Of a stretch of 64,000 nt of DNA, positions 1 through 12,302 are shown in pieces. The position numbers and the translations under genes were made by a program. Under the pieces are notes generated by a model. It was not told the DNA's origin, did no database searches, and saw nothing but the letters and a program-made list of their open reading frames with translations. Source of the stretch: Sciurus carolinensis (Eukaryota > Chordata > Mammalia > Rodentia > Sciuridae); NCBI RefSeq assembly GCF_902686445.1, contig NC_062213.1, positions 38,886,741 to 38,950,740 of the forward strand. Direction: 5' to 3'. Position 1 is the first letter of the stretch. Every line of letters starts with the position of its first letter.

Positions 1-1600
1 ACTTTAAAAAAAATATTTTATAGACAAGTTGCAAACTGTGGCTGAAGTAGAGGAACTGTTGTGGACAGAGCACCTTGTGCTCACAGGAGTCTAAATTCTC
101 AGGGAACAGGGAACCTCTTCTCCAAGTGTGCCTGTGCATACAGTCTTCCTCAGTTAAAATGGATGTTCCAATACAATGCCACTTTTCTGAAGAGAGAGAT
201 TTCTCCTCCATGAAAGGGTTCAAATTGAAAGTTTAAGAAAAATGGAATGTATTTCTCTTTTACCACCTGCCTCTCACACTCCAATCAGTTGCCAATAATT
301 GACTTTCTACTCTGTCTGTCCATTCTTCACTCTGCCCTAGATCTATATTTTCCAAAGAATTGGAGATGGTTCTGTGATTCCATCTACCCTTGGCACTTCT
401 CCTTCTTCAAGCACAGCTGAAGGCACACTGCAAACGAAGACACTTTATCCCTTATTAGGTATACTTCATTTACAACAGGAGTCAAGAATTGTACATTCAA
501 CATTTCTAGAAGTACCTTGCACTAAATTAAGGAGAATTAAACATATTTTAATGTGCTTTCTTTGAATCCTGAATCTTTTGCAAATATTAGTTTAGAAATA
601 CAATATATTGTATTGTCCTGATTATTACATTTTACTTAAAAAACTTTTTCTTATTTTTATCGAGTGTGCTTTTTTCATGTTACATTGTTCTTTAGATCTT
701 ATTTAAAAGAGGATATTTTAGGAACTGAGGTTTTAAAACATTTTATAAGAACTTGTTTGTTAATAGGAATGTGCTTGACATCAAAGTAAAATCACAAAGA
801 AAAACCTGGTATGTTCAAGGTTTTCACAGGAAAAAAATGGTCATTAAATGTGGGGGAAAATATTACTGTTGCTTTTGGCAATAAGATAAAATGATGAATC
901 AGGGCTTCTGTAACAATGTAAAGACAGTGGGACAGTGACTCAAGGTACTGGCAGATGTTTTATTTTGATACTTAATGGAGTTCACAGAATACCAGTTGAC
1001 TTTATTCTTAGGGGCATATTTTACAAATGGCAATGATGGATTTTCAGGCCTGGTTACACCTACCAGGAAAATGATGCAACCATTATTCACCTCTTCCAAC
1101 TATGGTTTTTATTGGCATCTTCTATGAGTTACACTTTGGCACTCTTCTAAACATCATCAGAGCATAAGTTCATTCTAAATCAAAAATTTTTACAAACTAA
1201 ACAATCCAGTGCTAAAAACTACCTAATTTACAAAAACCTAAAACTGTTTCCGTTCCAAGGAATGGGGCTATTTTGCAGGGGAAAATGTTCTTACTACATT
1301 AAGAGATAAATAGCTCTTTAACCCAATATAACTGGGTTTGCCAGAGCATTAGCCAAAACTGTACTGGCCATTAACTACCAGATGTGACCTACTGGTGACC
1401 TTTTCTAGTCCCTTTATCCCATATACCCACATCATGGATTGTCTAGACAAGTTAAAATTGCCAAAGCATATCCCCAGTAATTGCTGCAAGTATCTTCCAC
1501 TTCTATCACCTGTATCTGCAGTTGTACTGCAATAAGGCTTATATTCATCAACTGCTGTGAGAACCAACATAGTATTGCCTTCTCAATAAAATTAAATTCT
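1..1600. other. Unassigned intronic sequence
   Basis: AT-rich single-copy-looking DNA. I see no exon with paired splice sites, no RNA gene and no recognisable young repeat. Short open frames here (for example 899-1,099 and 1,349-1,570, minus) have no family resemblance and look like chance. Under the gene model given for 38-41 kb it is distal sequence of a VPS13B intron. Confidence 0.5.
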
Positions 1601-1609
1601 TTGCTCATC

Positions 1610-2060
1610 GGTATTCATGAAAGAGGTTCATCATTTATTCATTTAGCAAACTGACACTGAGCTCTAACTCTGCACCCAGTAATTTAAGGCACTATGGATG
1701 TAACAGTGAAAAAAAAATAATTAAAAAACTGTCTTTGTGAAACCTATATTCGGAGAAGGTGGAGAGAAGTCATAAGTAATTCTATAGAATGTCATTAGAT
1801 CATAAGTGGCAAGAGAATGATAAGAGAAGGGTAAAGCAGATGTGGAGTTCTGAGGAAGTGTTGTTAATTTTAAACAGGGTGGTCACAATAGGCTTGGCGA
1901 AGGTAAAAACCTGAGGAGCTGCTGGGAAAGCATCCTTGCGAAGGCCATGGCAGCAACCACACCATGTATGCTCAAGGAACAAGGAGGCCACTACAGCTGG
2001 GGCAGAGTAAGCAATGGGGAGGGGAGTGTTAGCAAGAGAGGTCAGACAATAGTGGAGACA
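1610..2060 (+). repeat. Possible ancient mammalian interspersed repeat (class not determined)
   Basis: The stretch around 1,615-1,720 reads like a decayed 'size tally' sequence found in old mammalian repeats (ctgacactgagctctaac...gcactatggatgtaacagtg). 1,960-2,050 carries a purine-rich segment (ggaggccactacagctggggcagagtaagcaatgggg) that I recognise as recurring in mammalian genomes but cannot name. A related piece seems to recur at 13,680-13,830 (aatcattgaagatttctgaatg...ttattctggctgttgtg). The call rests on recollection only. Confidence 0.3.
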
Positions 2061-2084
2061 CCCAATCTTAATCCTAAAAGCTAT

Positions 2085-2490
2085 TTATTTCATGACTATG
2101 ACCAAAGTACCTGCTGAGAACAAGTTAGAGGGGATAAAGTTTTTTGGGGGCTCATGGTTTTCAGAGGTCTCAGTCCATAGATGGCTGATTCTATTACCCT
2201 GGGTGCAAGGTGAGCAGCACATCATGGGGGAAGGGCCTAACAGGAAAGTTGGAAGCAGAGGATGGGAGAAGGGGCTACAAGGAAGATGTAGCCTCTTCCA
2301 GGGCACATCCTCAGTGACCCACCTTCTCTAGTCATACCCCATCTGCCTGTAGTTACCAACTAGTCCGTCCATTCAAACGAGGATGGACTGATTAGGTTAC
2401 AGCTCTCACAATCTAATAATTTTACCTCTGAATATTCCTGCATTAACAGGAACTTTTGGGGGAGGCCTTGTACCCAAACCATAACAAGAT
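2085..2490. repeat. Possible old interspersed repeat (class not determined)
   Basis: Order and wording of motifs (ttcagaggtctcagtccatagatggctgattctatt..., then catcatgggggaagggcc..., then cttttgggggaggccttgtacccaaaccataacaa) resemble a widespread, old mammalian repeat that ends in 'ttggggg..caaaccatagcaa'. A short relative of the same ending lies at 9,968-10,000. I cannot name the family. No coding exon is seen. Confidence 0.3.
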
Positions 2491-3470
2491 CCATTATTAT
2501 AAAGACTGGCTTTTCTCTGTGAGAAACAGAAGCCTTTGAAGAAAGCTTTTGAGGGGAAGGTGCCCAGTTTTTGGAGGTGGAGTCTAGATTTCTTATCAAA
2601 TTTTAGTGAGGTTAGCAGGAAAACAACATGGATGATAATCTCAAGTTTTGGAAATTCTTTGGTAACTCTAACTAAAAGATGCTTGCAAGATCCATGAGGA
2701 TCCTCTAGTGTTTCTCTCTCCAAAATGCCCTTGGACACATGCACTTGAGTAAAAATTTACTGAAAGGGTTGTCTTCTGATCTAAGGTTAGAGCACTCCAA
2801 AGGTTGGGAAGATATTTTATTTAACCTTGTAACCAAAGATCTTCTGGCACATACATAACAGGAATTCAATAAAGGAATTCAATCACTCTTCTGATTCTTA
2901 CCTCTTGAGTAAAGGTCCTCAAATCCTTTACTTTGAGTGGTGCCTCCAGAGATTTTTAGGGATATCTCACCTATGCTTCACTATCCGTTCAAGCTATAGG
3001 GTGCTCATAAGAAATATTTAATACTAAGCAATTTTAAGGCAGGAAACATAGAATTGTAGACTATGCATTTCCCCATAAGGAAATGGTATGCTTCTGGTAC
3101 AATAAGGCAGTATCATTCTAGAAATTCACCTAAAATGTCATTTGGTTGTTAAACTTATTACTGTCTTAAGAATTCTGGCTTCTAGTTCATGGGAGTCATC
3201 TTTGGTGTTTTCTTGTGGAATTATCATTCTTGTAAATTCATTTTTTGTTAATGTCATAAAGAAAATTTTTATGACATTTAAAAAAAAATTTTTTTGAAAA
3301 AATTTTATGGTAAACATCTATGTATTTACCACTTAGATTCTCTAATGAACATTTTCTTGTCCACTAGTTTTCATAATTATCTAGGAATAACTGATGGCAT
3401 AAGCTGCAGAAGGAAAAAAGGGCACTTTTGTCTTTGTTTATAATTTCAAAAGCAAACAAAAAAGATTATA
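2491..3470. other. Unassigned intronic sequence
   Basis: AT-rich. It contains an A/T palindromic-looking stretch near 3,270-3,305 (AAAAAAAATTTTTTTGAAAAAATTTT). No gene, RNA or transposon recognised. Confidence 0.4.
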
Positions 3471-3474
3471 ACAA

Positions 3475-3625
3475 CTATTTTTTAGTACTTCCTATCACTT
3501 AAGTCTCATACCTACATTGTTTTTCATTCTTCCAAAATTCCTACAAGGAAACCTAGGCTTAGCACATGAGTTGAGCAACCTGGCCAAGTGCCAGAGTAGG
3601 CACTTAAATGCCAAAACTTATACAT
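3475..3625 (+). repeat. MIR-like fragment
   Basis: Degenerate match to the 3' half of MIR: 'cctacaaggaaacctaggcttagc' in place of the gaggaaactgaggc box, then 'caacctggccaagtgccagagtagg' in place of cttgcccaaggtca...ggcagagc. Strongly diverged, so the boundaries are approximate. Confidence 0.4.
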
Positions 3626-5570
3626 TTTTAATTATTCTGTACCGACCTTAAAAAAATCACATGAAAAAGAAAGACAAAACAAATGAAGGAGGCATTACTG
3701 ACTACCTGTTCACCAAGCATTCCTCTTTCCCCCATCCTAAGAGAAATCTAATTTTTCATAACACTTCCTACCCTAACCTAGTGCCTCAGGGAAAGTTACC
3801 CCTTAATCCCAACTCCAGGATCCAGGGAAAAAACAGACCTAAGGGTAATCTTCCTTTCCTGTGACTGAGTCAAAAAAACAGTTCTAAACCAGTCAGATAA
3901 GGCAGGGCTTCAATCATAGGGCTTGAGTCAGGAACAGGCATGAGACACAATTTGGGCTAATAATTCATGGAAGATGTTTTCTCAGAACTTCTGGGGAAGA
4001 AACTTCCCCATTCCTATAATATAGCTTTGGAAAACAACTCTGTATACCGTGAAGCAACCAAAGAGCTAGAAGCTATTACAGCCACAGAGCCACCATGAAG
4101 AAAGCAGTCTCAGGATAACATCAACATACCAAGGAAAAGAGAACAGAGCAGAAAGTTAAGAGAAAAGAAGTTGTATTCAACTGATACAACTCTAAATTCC
4201 CTCTAATCCTGAACTTCAAGTTTCAAGAGTCAACACACTTCTTTACTGTACAATTACTCTGGGTTTTTTGATGTTCCTATTATATAAGAAATACGCTAAC
4301 AAAACCACCAATGTATTATGGAAGAAACAGATCATTTGTCCTTTTATCCTTCCCAGCTGGTTGGAGTGTGGTCCACATAGAGCAATGTGTAGCTTTCCCC
4401 TAAGCTGTAATGTTAGTATTTATCCCAATGGAGAACAAAGCACAACTTACTAAGGAAGGAACATTTTTCAGGAAATAGAATATCAGGAAAACACACACGC
4501 ACACCCCAAAAGCTGAGAGATCATGGGTGAGTTAAGCTGCCAGAGTTGGGTCTGAGGTTTGTATTCAACGAAAGAGAGGGCAGAGAGGAATGGCCAACAC
4601 ATTTTTCTTCAGTTTAACAATGCTTCCTGAGCTGGGAATGGTATTGTTTATACACTTTGCCTCCTTAAAACAATAAAGCCTAGTAAAAGTGAGGGTAGAA
4701 AAGTTGTTTATACATCATTCAATGTGATAGATGCCGGAGTACAAGCGCGTATTGTCCTCTTGTTCCTTACAGGTGTTATACTGAACTACATCCAAAGTAG
4801 GTTAAGTGTTAAAAAAATTTATAGACTTTACTATTTCAAAGTAGTATTATGGATGTGTGTGTGTGTGTATCATATAATCAATCTCATATTAAGTAATATA
4901 ATAGAGCCAATGTATGAGGAAATATTTTTTAAACAGAACAGATGCAATTAGTAACTCCTAAATTTATTCACCTGAGTTTTTCAAATGCTAGGACTTTTCC
5001 ATTGGTTTTTGGTGTATATGTGTGGCATCTGTGCTGAAATTTTTAAAAATTTAACTGATCATACTCCTGCAAGTAACAGCAAAACATTATGGATGTGAAC
5101 TGAACCTTATAACAGTATACTTCTGTTGCCCCTCATGGATTTTGTACTACCATAATACACATTTTACTCCCCAAACTGCCAGGTTATAAACTGCCAAATA
5201 CATTGTTACTATTTTAGCTTCAAACATCTTTTAAAGAGATTTAAAAATTGCAGGAGAGGGGGAAGTCCTTTACACTAACCAACCCCACTGGTCTGCTTTC
5301 TTTTGCATAGAGACCTGCTGGCAGCTGCTATCATTTCCCTTCTGCCTAAGTAAGGACTTCCCTTACCTTCTTAGACAGTGTAGGTCTGCAACACTATAAG
5401 GAATTCTTCCAGCTTTTATATATATGAAAAGTGTCTTTATGTTGCTTTAGTTTTTTAAAAGATGTTTTATGTGGATATAAAACTAGGTTGACATGTTTGT
5501 TTTTCTATACTTTACAGATGCTTCACTATGTATCATCTCCTGGCTTGCATTTCTGATAAGAAGTCTGCTA
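3626..5570. other. Unassigned intronic sequence with a short GT run
   Basis: No exon-like open segment with paired splice sites. A (GT)n run lies at about 4,855-4,868. Small open frames (3,661-3,864; 4,268-4,453; 4,724-4,951, all +) show no domain or codon character and are treated as chance. Confidence 0.4.
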
Positions 5571-5574
5571 CTAC

Positions 5575-8500
5575 TTTTTTTTTCTTTTACTCTTTAAATT
5601 TTTTTAAAAAAAATTGCTCTTTTTAGTTATACATGACAGTATATTTTGAAATATTCTTACAAAAATTAATTATTTTAATTAGGATCCCAGTCTTGTGGTT
5701 GTACATGATGTGGAGATTCACTGTGGTGTATTTGTATATGTACACGGGAAAGTTATGTAGAATTCATTGCATTGTCTTTCCTATTCAGGTCCCCTTCATT
5801 TTCCATTTTCTAATCCAATGAACTTCTATTCTTCTCCTCCCCACCCTTGTTGTGTGTTACATCATATATTAGAGAGAACATTCAGCCTTTGGTTTTTGGA
5901 GATTGGCTTATTCTACTTTGCATGATAGTCTCCAGATAAGTCCATTTACTGGCAAATGTCATAAACTCATTCTTCTTTATGGCTGAGTAATATTCCATTG
6001 TGTGTATATACCACATTTTCTTTATCTATTCATCTGTTGAAGGGCACCTAGATTGATTACATAGCTTAGCTATTCTGAATTGTGCTGTTCTAAGCATTGA
6101 TGTGGCTGTCACTGTAGTATTCTAACTCCTTAGGATATAAATTGAAGAGAGTAACTGGGTCAAATGGTGGTTCCATTCCTAGTTTTTTAAGGAATCTCCA
6201 TACTGCTTTCTAGTATGGTTGCATCAATCTGCAGTCCCCACTAGCAATGTATGAGTAAAACTTTTCCCTACATTCTTGCCAACATTTATTTATTTTTTTA
6301 TTGTTACTGCTTTTGGTGTTGATTTGTTCTTTTTCTAGGGTTGTGAAATGTAATGTTTGGTTATTTATTTGTTGACTTTATATTCTTTTAATGAAAGAGC
6401 TCATTGCAATAAACTTTCCTCTTAGCACTGCCTTCATAATGTCCCAGAGATTTGGTAACTTTTACCACTATTCTCATTTTACCTCTAAGTATTTCTTTTA
6501 CTTTATCCTGATATCTTCTGCTACACATTTGTCATTCAGTACCCTATTACTTAGTCTCCAGGTGTTAGACTAGTTTCTTTTTTTATTTTATCATTGATTT
6601 CTCTTTCATTCCATTATGATCTGATAGGATGCAAGCTATTATCTCTATTTTCTTGTATTTGCTAAGAGTTGCTTTTTGGCATAACATATGGTCTATTTTA
6701 GAGAAGGATCCATGTACTGGTGAGAAGAAAGTATATTCAGTTATCAATGGATGGAATATTCTATATATGTCTGTTAAGTCTAAATTATAATTGTACTTTT
6801 TAGTTCTATAGTTTCTTTATTTAGTTTTTGTATGGAAGATCTATCCAGTGGTGAGAGAGGTGGGTTAAAGCCACCTAGTATTAATGTGTTATGGTCTATT
6901 TTATTCTTGAAATTGAGAAGGGTTTTTTTTTTTTTTTATGTACATAGAAGCTTCATTGTTTGCGGCATAAATATTTATGATTGTTATGTCTCATTGATAT
7001 ATAATTCCTTAAGCATATGAAATGTCCTTCTTTGTCCATTCTGATTAACTTTGGCTTGAAACCCACTTTATCTGGTGAGGATGGAAACCTCTGCTTGCTT
7101 ATGTGATCCATCATGTGAATGATATGTTTTTTTCCCCCCTATCTTTTCATTTTCACTCTGTGGATGTCTTTGCCTTGAGGTGAGTTTCTTGGGGACAGCA
7201 TATTGTTGGATCTTGTTTTTTAATTCAATCTGCTAGTCCGTTTTTTTTTGATTGATGAGCTTAGGCCATTTACATTAATGTTATTATTGAGATATGATTT
7301 GTATTCCCTGTTATTTTTACTTATTTCTGGCTTTTAATTTGAATTAATTTTGTAAATGATTTTCACTGTTCTTTTTGTGTAGTTCTTCTCTTTGCTGGTT
7401 TTCACTTTTATTTTTCATTTCTTCATTAAGTATCTTATTGAATATGTTTTGTAGTGCAGGCTTTTTAGCTGTGGATTCTTTTAAACTTTTGTTTATCATG
7501 GAAGGTTTCTAGTTCATTATCAATTCTGAAGCTTAATTTTGTTGGGTATAGTATTCTTGGCTGGCATCCATTTTCGTTCAGAGCTTGGTACATATTGTTT
7601 CAAGATCTCCTAGCTTTTTATGGATTGAGAATCAACTGAGATCCAGATTAATTTCCCTCTATATGTTACCTGTTGTTTTTCTCTGGTAGCCTTTAAAATT
7701 CTATCAATATTCTGTATGTTAGGCATTTTCATAATAATGTGTCTTGGTATAGGTCTGTTATAATTTTGTGTATCTGGGGTACTGTAAGCTTCCTGTACTT
7801 GATTTTTCACTTCATTCTTTAGGTTTGGGAAAATTTCTGATATTATTTCATTGAAAAGATTGTGCATTTATTTCATTTGTATCTCCAATCCTTCATCTAT
7901 CCCAATAAATCTTAATTTGGCCCTTTCAGGTTATCCCATATTTCTTGGAAATTTTGTTTTTGGTCTTTTTACATCTTTTCTCCATGGTCAACTTTATTTT
8001 CAAGATTATAAATTTTATCTCCATTGCCTGAAACTCTATTGTCCAAGTGATCTAGTCTGTTGGTGATGCTTTCAAGTGAATTTTTAATTTGGTTTATTGA
8101 TTTTTTCATTTCGAGGCCTTCCTCTTATGTTTTGGTTACAGATTCTCTCTTTATGGAAGTGATCTTTCACTTCTTGTATTTTCTCTCTGATTTCATTCCT
8201 TTACCATCCTTTACTTCACAGATCAGTTTAAATATGTACATTCTAAACTCCTTCTCTGACATTTCTTCCACTGTAACGTTGATGGATTCTGTTTATTGAA
8301 GTATCTTGATTTGTTTGGGGTGATTTGTTCCCTTGCTTTTTCATTTGTTTGTGTGTCTACCCTAAGGCAGTAGTGTTTCTACCCTATGGACTTAAGAGTG
8401 TCCCTGAAGGTTTCCCATACCTCACTGTTTAGGAGAAGACAAATAATAACAAGCACCAATGCAAACAATATACAGCATTAAGCCAAATAGGTCCTACTAT

Positions 8501-9960
8501 GGTATCTATAATAAACAAAAATAAGCAGATATTGCCTACAATAAAAAAGCAAGTCTGCAAAAGAATTTATGATTTCAAATGGTGGACTGGGAGAAAACAG
8601 AAGTAATAATAGATATGATGCTTATGAAGGAGGAGGACATTAGATAGAGGTAAAAAATTAAAGGAAGAGTGAAAGAGAGAACAATAGAGATTGGTTGTTA
8701 GTGGAAGAAAAGAAAGAGAATCAAGGAAAACAGGTAAGAGAATAAAATAAACATTTTTAAAAATTAAAAATAAAAATAAAAAAATAAAAAACAAAACTAA
8801 AATATACTAATCAAACAAACCAGTCCTCAAAACAATTGATCTGCGAAAAATAAATGGCTTCAAAAATGCTCAAAATGAGAAAAAAAACTGAGTATGTATA
8901 ATGTCCATGTACCATTAAGGTCACAAATAAACAGAGAAAAGTAAAGGGGGAAAAAACAAGAAGGAAAAAAGAAAAAAAAAAAGAGAGAAAAAAATCTCAA
9001 TGTAGAGTTGAAGAATTCTTTCCCTTGGAGTTTAAAAGATTTCCAACTTCTCTTCTCAGCAGTTTTAGGTGGGGTTGTCTGGAGCATGATGCTCCATCCT
9101 CTGGATTGCTGGAGTGAGAGAGGTAATCTGATAGGTAGAATTCCTGGAGGCTTTTAGGCTTAAGTGGGCTCTAGACTCTTTGCTGAATGCCAGTTGGTCT
9201 GGAGATTTTTAAATCATCACACCTCCAGAGCCCAGTAATTGAAGGCTCACCTTAGGGATCTCCCCTAGGTTTTCCTGGTGTGGTGGAGGAGCCAATTCTT
9301 AGTTCCCTACATCAGCTGCAGACTGCACATTTCCTAGTTTCAATCTCTCCTTCCCCTACCCTTCCAAATTCCCAGCCAGGAACACCTCTTCCAGCCAGTC
9401 CTGTAAGCAGCCGGATTAGAGGGGGAGGGAAACAGCCAGGAGGGTTTCTAAGACCAGTTGTTCCCTATATAAACGTCTCTCCATGTTTGATTTTTCTCAT
9501 GGTCAGTTAAGCACACACCATGTTGTGCAGTGTGTGTGTTTACTGGGCCTATATTTTGGGCGAAGCTTGGGTTTGACAGGAATCAGTTTCCTTAGCTACT
9601 GGCCCCGTGCTGTGGCAGAAAAATGGTTCCTTCTTTGTCCCCCACACACCGCTTGGAGAGATGGTGGCTTCTTTTTCCCACAGGGATATTGTGCAGCATG
9701 TCATTCAGATTAGTCGGACAATGTCCTTGATCTCTAAATGCTCCATACCCAGGCACACCTCAGGCTTCCTAAAAATGGGGGTTTCTTTAATTCCCTTATT
9801 CCTCCACTTTGCTCGAGGGGGGACCACTTTTGCTGGTGGATTCAGCCCTGCCCCAGCAGCAGCTTTGCTGCTGGGGATTTCTTCCTTATTTTATTATATT
9901 CAACTTTGAGTTGAATTTTGTGCAGGGTGAGAGACAGGTTAAATTTTATTCATTCAACAT
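5575..9960 (-). mobile_element. Old L1 retrotransposon, antisense, internally deleted, with its 5' UTR
   Basis: Reading the minus strand, this is an old rodent L1. The 3' end lies at ~5,590: the minus strand reads ctgtcatgtataactaaaaagagc, like the L1 end at 12,155-12,190. ORF2 C-terminus runs to about 6,290. The sequence then jumps to the segment between the endonuclease and RT domains (6,390; matches the inner L1 around 52,640) and runs back through the endonuclease to the ORF2 start at ~7,310. ORF1 occupies ~7,400-8,345; its minus-strand product is recognisable at the EEMSEKEFRMY motif near the N-terminus. A ~1.5-kb 5' UTR-like stretch follows to ~9,950. About 2.4 kb of ORF2, including the RT core, is missing at 6,290-6,390. 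Stops and frameshifts throughout mean no function. The extent of the 5' UTR is inferred from continuity and is the least certain part. Confidence 0.8.
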
Positions 9961-10420
9961 ACAGGCCTTTGGGGGACACTGCCTATATTCAAACCATAGC
10001 AATAGCCCTGATTATCACTGCCAACCAGATTTAGAAAAAACCTATTTATATCAAATCATAGACAACGAAAGGAAGATGAACTTTTAGAATAAACATTAGA
10101 ATGATCACATTCTACAAATAATCATTGAATTTTAAACTGAAAGGCATTCACATATTACAACTCCTCTTCTCCTAACTCATTTCACACAGCAGAAAACTGT
10201 CCCAGAGTCATACAGATATTTGACCAGGACTCTATCATTACTGGCAAAGCAAGTTTCACAGCAATCTTTCTGATTCTTAGTTTAGATTTATTTCCATAAT
10301 ATCTCAATGTTCAAATCTCAATTTAGTTTAGATCACAGAAAATTCAAATAATAATTTTAAAATGATTCATCATAAATTGCCCCAATATATTTAAATATAT
10401 AGGTTTTCTCATCAAAGGAA
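9961..10420. other. Unassigned intronic sequence
   Basis: Starts with a short relic (9,968-10,000, cctttgggggacactgcctatattcaaaccatagcaa) like the one ending near 2,480. The rest is AT-rich with no recognisable feature. Confidence 0.35.
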
Positions 10421-10444
10421 CAATTTTTAAAAATGTATAAATTA

Positions 10445-10564
10445 GGGGCTGGGGTGGTAGCTCAGTGGTAGAGTGCTTGCCTAGCAAGTGTGAAGCCCAG
10501 GGTTTGATCCTCAGTACTAAATAAAAATAAATAAATAAAATACAGGTATGGTTTCCATCTATAA
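10445..10564 (+). mobile_element. ID-family SINE (tRNA-derived), sense
   Basis: GGGGCTGGGGTGGTAGCTCAGTGGTAGAG-type head with pol III A and B box regions (agctcagtggtag; ggtttgatcc) and a (AAATA)n tail, as in squirrel ID elements. It is flanked by an imperfect ~24-bp duplication: caatttttaaaaatgtataa plus atta at 10,421-10,444, repeated with one indel and one change at 10,565-10,589. That pair fixes the boundaries. Confidence 0.9.
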
Positions 10565-10599
10565 CAATTTTTAAAAAATATATAAATTAATCTATGGCA

Positions 10600-11045
10600 G
10601 GGAAATTCCAGCAATGACACCTAACAGAATATTTGAGGAGTGTTGATGAAGTGCCAAGTCTAAGTGTTTGATTTTTTTTTTTTTTTCTCCTTTGGTACCA
10701 GGGATTGAACCCATAGGTGCTTAACCACATGCTCAGCCCTTTTATATATTTTATTTAGAGACAGGATCTTACTGAGTTGGTCAGGGCCTTTCTAAGTTGC
10801 TGAGGCTGGCTTTGAACTTACAATCCTTCTGTCTCAGCCTTCTGAGCCAGCTGTTCACCAGTATGCTCAGTTAAGTGTTTGATTTTTAATTCACATAATT
10901 TCATTTAGACCTCACAATAAGGTTAAGAAATAAACAACACTGACTAGGAAACATGCTGGAGAAATTAGACAATTTGCTAACCTTTCAAAGTAAATAAATG
11001 GTAGTGTCAGAATTTTAGCCCAATTTTTCTCAACTGTACTATATT
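10600..11045 (+). repeat. MIR element split by a younger SINE
   Basis: Left part 10,615-10,676 (tgaggagtgttgatgaagtgccaag). Right part 10,888-11,045 (taattcacataatttcatttagacctcacaataa ... aaattagacaatttgctaacctttcaaagtaaataaatggtagtgtcagaattttagcc) follows the MIR consensus order. The interruption at 10,677-10,871 is a SINE with its own duplication, so the MIR is older. Confidence 0.65.
10677..10871 (-). mobile_element. B1-dID/MEN-like composite SINE, antisense
   Basis: Begins with a T-run, then the antisense ID head (ggtaccagggattgaacccataggtgc), then antisense 7SL/B1 (gagacaggatcttactgagttg ... cagccttctgagccagctgttcaccagtatgc). This B1 plus ID order is typical of squirrel composite SINEs. 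A 16-bp duplication TAAGTGTTTGATTTTT flanks it at 10,661-10,676 and 10,872-10,887. Confidence 0.85.
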
Positions 11046-11404
11046 TTTTGTACTATGCTATATTATTTCAATTAGAAGATGGTCAATAATATTAGTCATA
11101 AAAATAAAATGAGGAATTATCACAATGAAACAATGGCAAATTTCAACAGCTCTGAAAGCTTCCTGATATCAATTTTAGATTTCTAAATATGAAACTTAGT
11201 AAAGGCATCTGCTATTTCTTCTAGACTATAATAAAAGAAATTTATATTTAATTCCAACAGCTAAAGCAAAAAGTTTTATTATAAATAATTAAATAATGTA
11301 GAACTGTTTTTAAGCATCTGGATCAAGTCTAAATTCCCACATAACACTTAAAATCATCCTAGACTATGAAACTTTCTGTTTATACTGAAATATTTTTAAA
11401 AGAG
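11046..11404. other. Unassigned intronic sequence
   Basis: AT-rich, with no gene or recognised repeat. Confidence 0.35.
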
Positions 11405-11414
11405 TAGTAATTTA

Positions 11415-12257
11415 GCTGGGTGTAGTGTCTCGTGCCTGTAATCCCAGCAGCTTGGGAGACTGAGGCAGAAGGATGGTGAGTTCAAAGCCAGTCTCAGCAA
11501 CTTAGCAAGGCACTTGGCAATTCAGCGAGATCCTATCTCTAAATAAAATATTGAAAAAGGGTTGGGCACTCTGGAAAGCAGTATGGAGATTGCTCAGAAA
11601 ACTTGGAATGGACCCACTATTTCACCCAGCTATCCTACTCCTTAGTGTCTACCCAAAGGACTTAAAATCAGTATACTACAGTGATGCAGCCACATCCATG
11701 TTCACAGCAGCTCAATTCACAAAAGCTGGATCGTGGAACCAACTCAGATGCCCTTCAGTTGACAAATGGATAAAGAAACTGTGGTGTATATACACGATGG
11801 AATATTACTCAGCCTTAAGTAGAATAAAATTATGCCATTTGCAGGTAAATGGATGGAGTTGGAAAATATTATGCTAAGTGAAATAAGCCAATCCCAAAAA
11901 TCCAAAGGCCAAATGTTTTCTCTGATAAGTAGATGCTGACACATAATGGGGTAGGGGGGTAAATAGTGGAGGAACACTGAATTGTATAGAGGGAATTAGG
12001 GGAGAGGAGTGGGAGGGGGAAGGAAAGATGGTAGAATGAGACAAACATCATTACTCCATGTACATGTACAATTATATGAATGGTATGACTCTGTACCATG
12101 TACAAGAAAAGAAATGAAAAGTTGTACCACATTTGTGTACAACGAATCAAAATGCATTCTGCTGTCATGTATAACTAAATAGAACAAATGTTAAAAAAAA
12201 AAAAAGGGCTGGGGATTTGGCTCAGTGATTAAGCACCTGTGGGTTCAATCCCTAGTA

Positions 12258-12290
<33 letters not shown>
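11415..12290 (+). mobile_element. B1-dID/MEN-like SINE split by an L1 insertion
   Basis: The B1 half is at 11,415-11,566 (gctgggtgtagtgtctcgtgcctgtaatcccagcagcttgggag...). The ID half resumes at 12,206-12,258 (gggctggggatttggctcagtgattaag ... ccctagtac) and ends in a 32-A tail (12,259-12,290). The two halves are separated by the L1 at 11,567-12,200. Possible outer target duplication: tagtaattta (11,405-11,414) against taataattta (12,293-12,302), one mismatch. The ID head is short of a few bases typical of the family. Confidence 0.85.
11567..12200 (+). mobile_element. 5'-truncated L1 3' end inserted in a SINE
   Basis: Starts in the ORF2 C-terminal coding region (cactctggaaagcagtatggag), collinear with 55,209 onward of the inner full-length L1. 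It runs through the 3' UTR (G-rich segment 11,944-12,026) to a poly-A at ~12,193. It is flanked by AAAAAGGGTTGGG (11,554-11,566) and AAAAAGGGCTGGG (12,201-12,213), one C/T difference, preceded by TTG, as expected for cleavage near TTxAAAA by the L1 endonuclease. Minus-strand open frames across it are shadows. Confidence 0.9.
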
Positions 12291-12294
<4 letters not shown>

Positions 12295-12302
12295 ATAATT
12301 TA

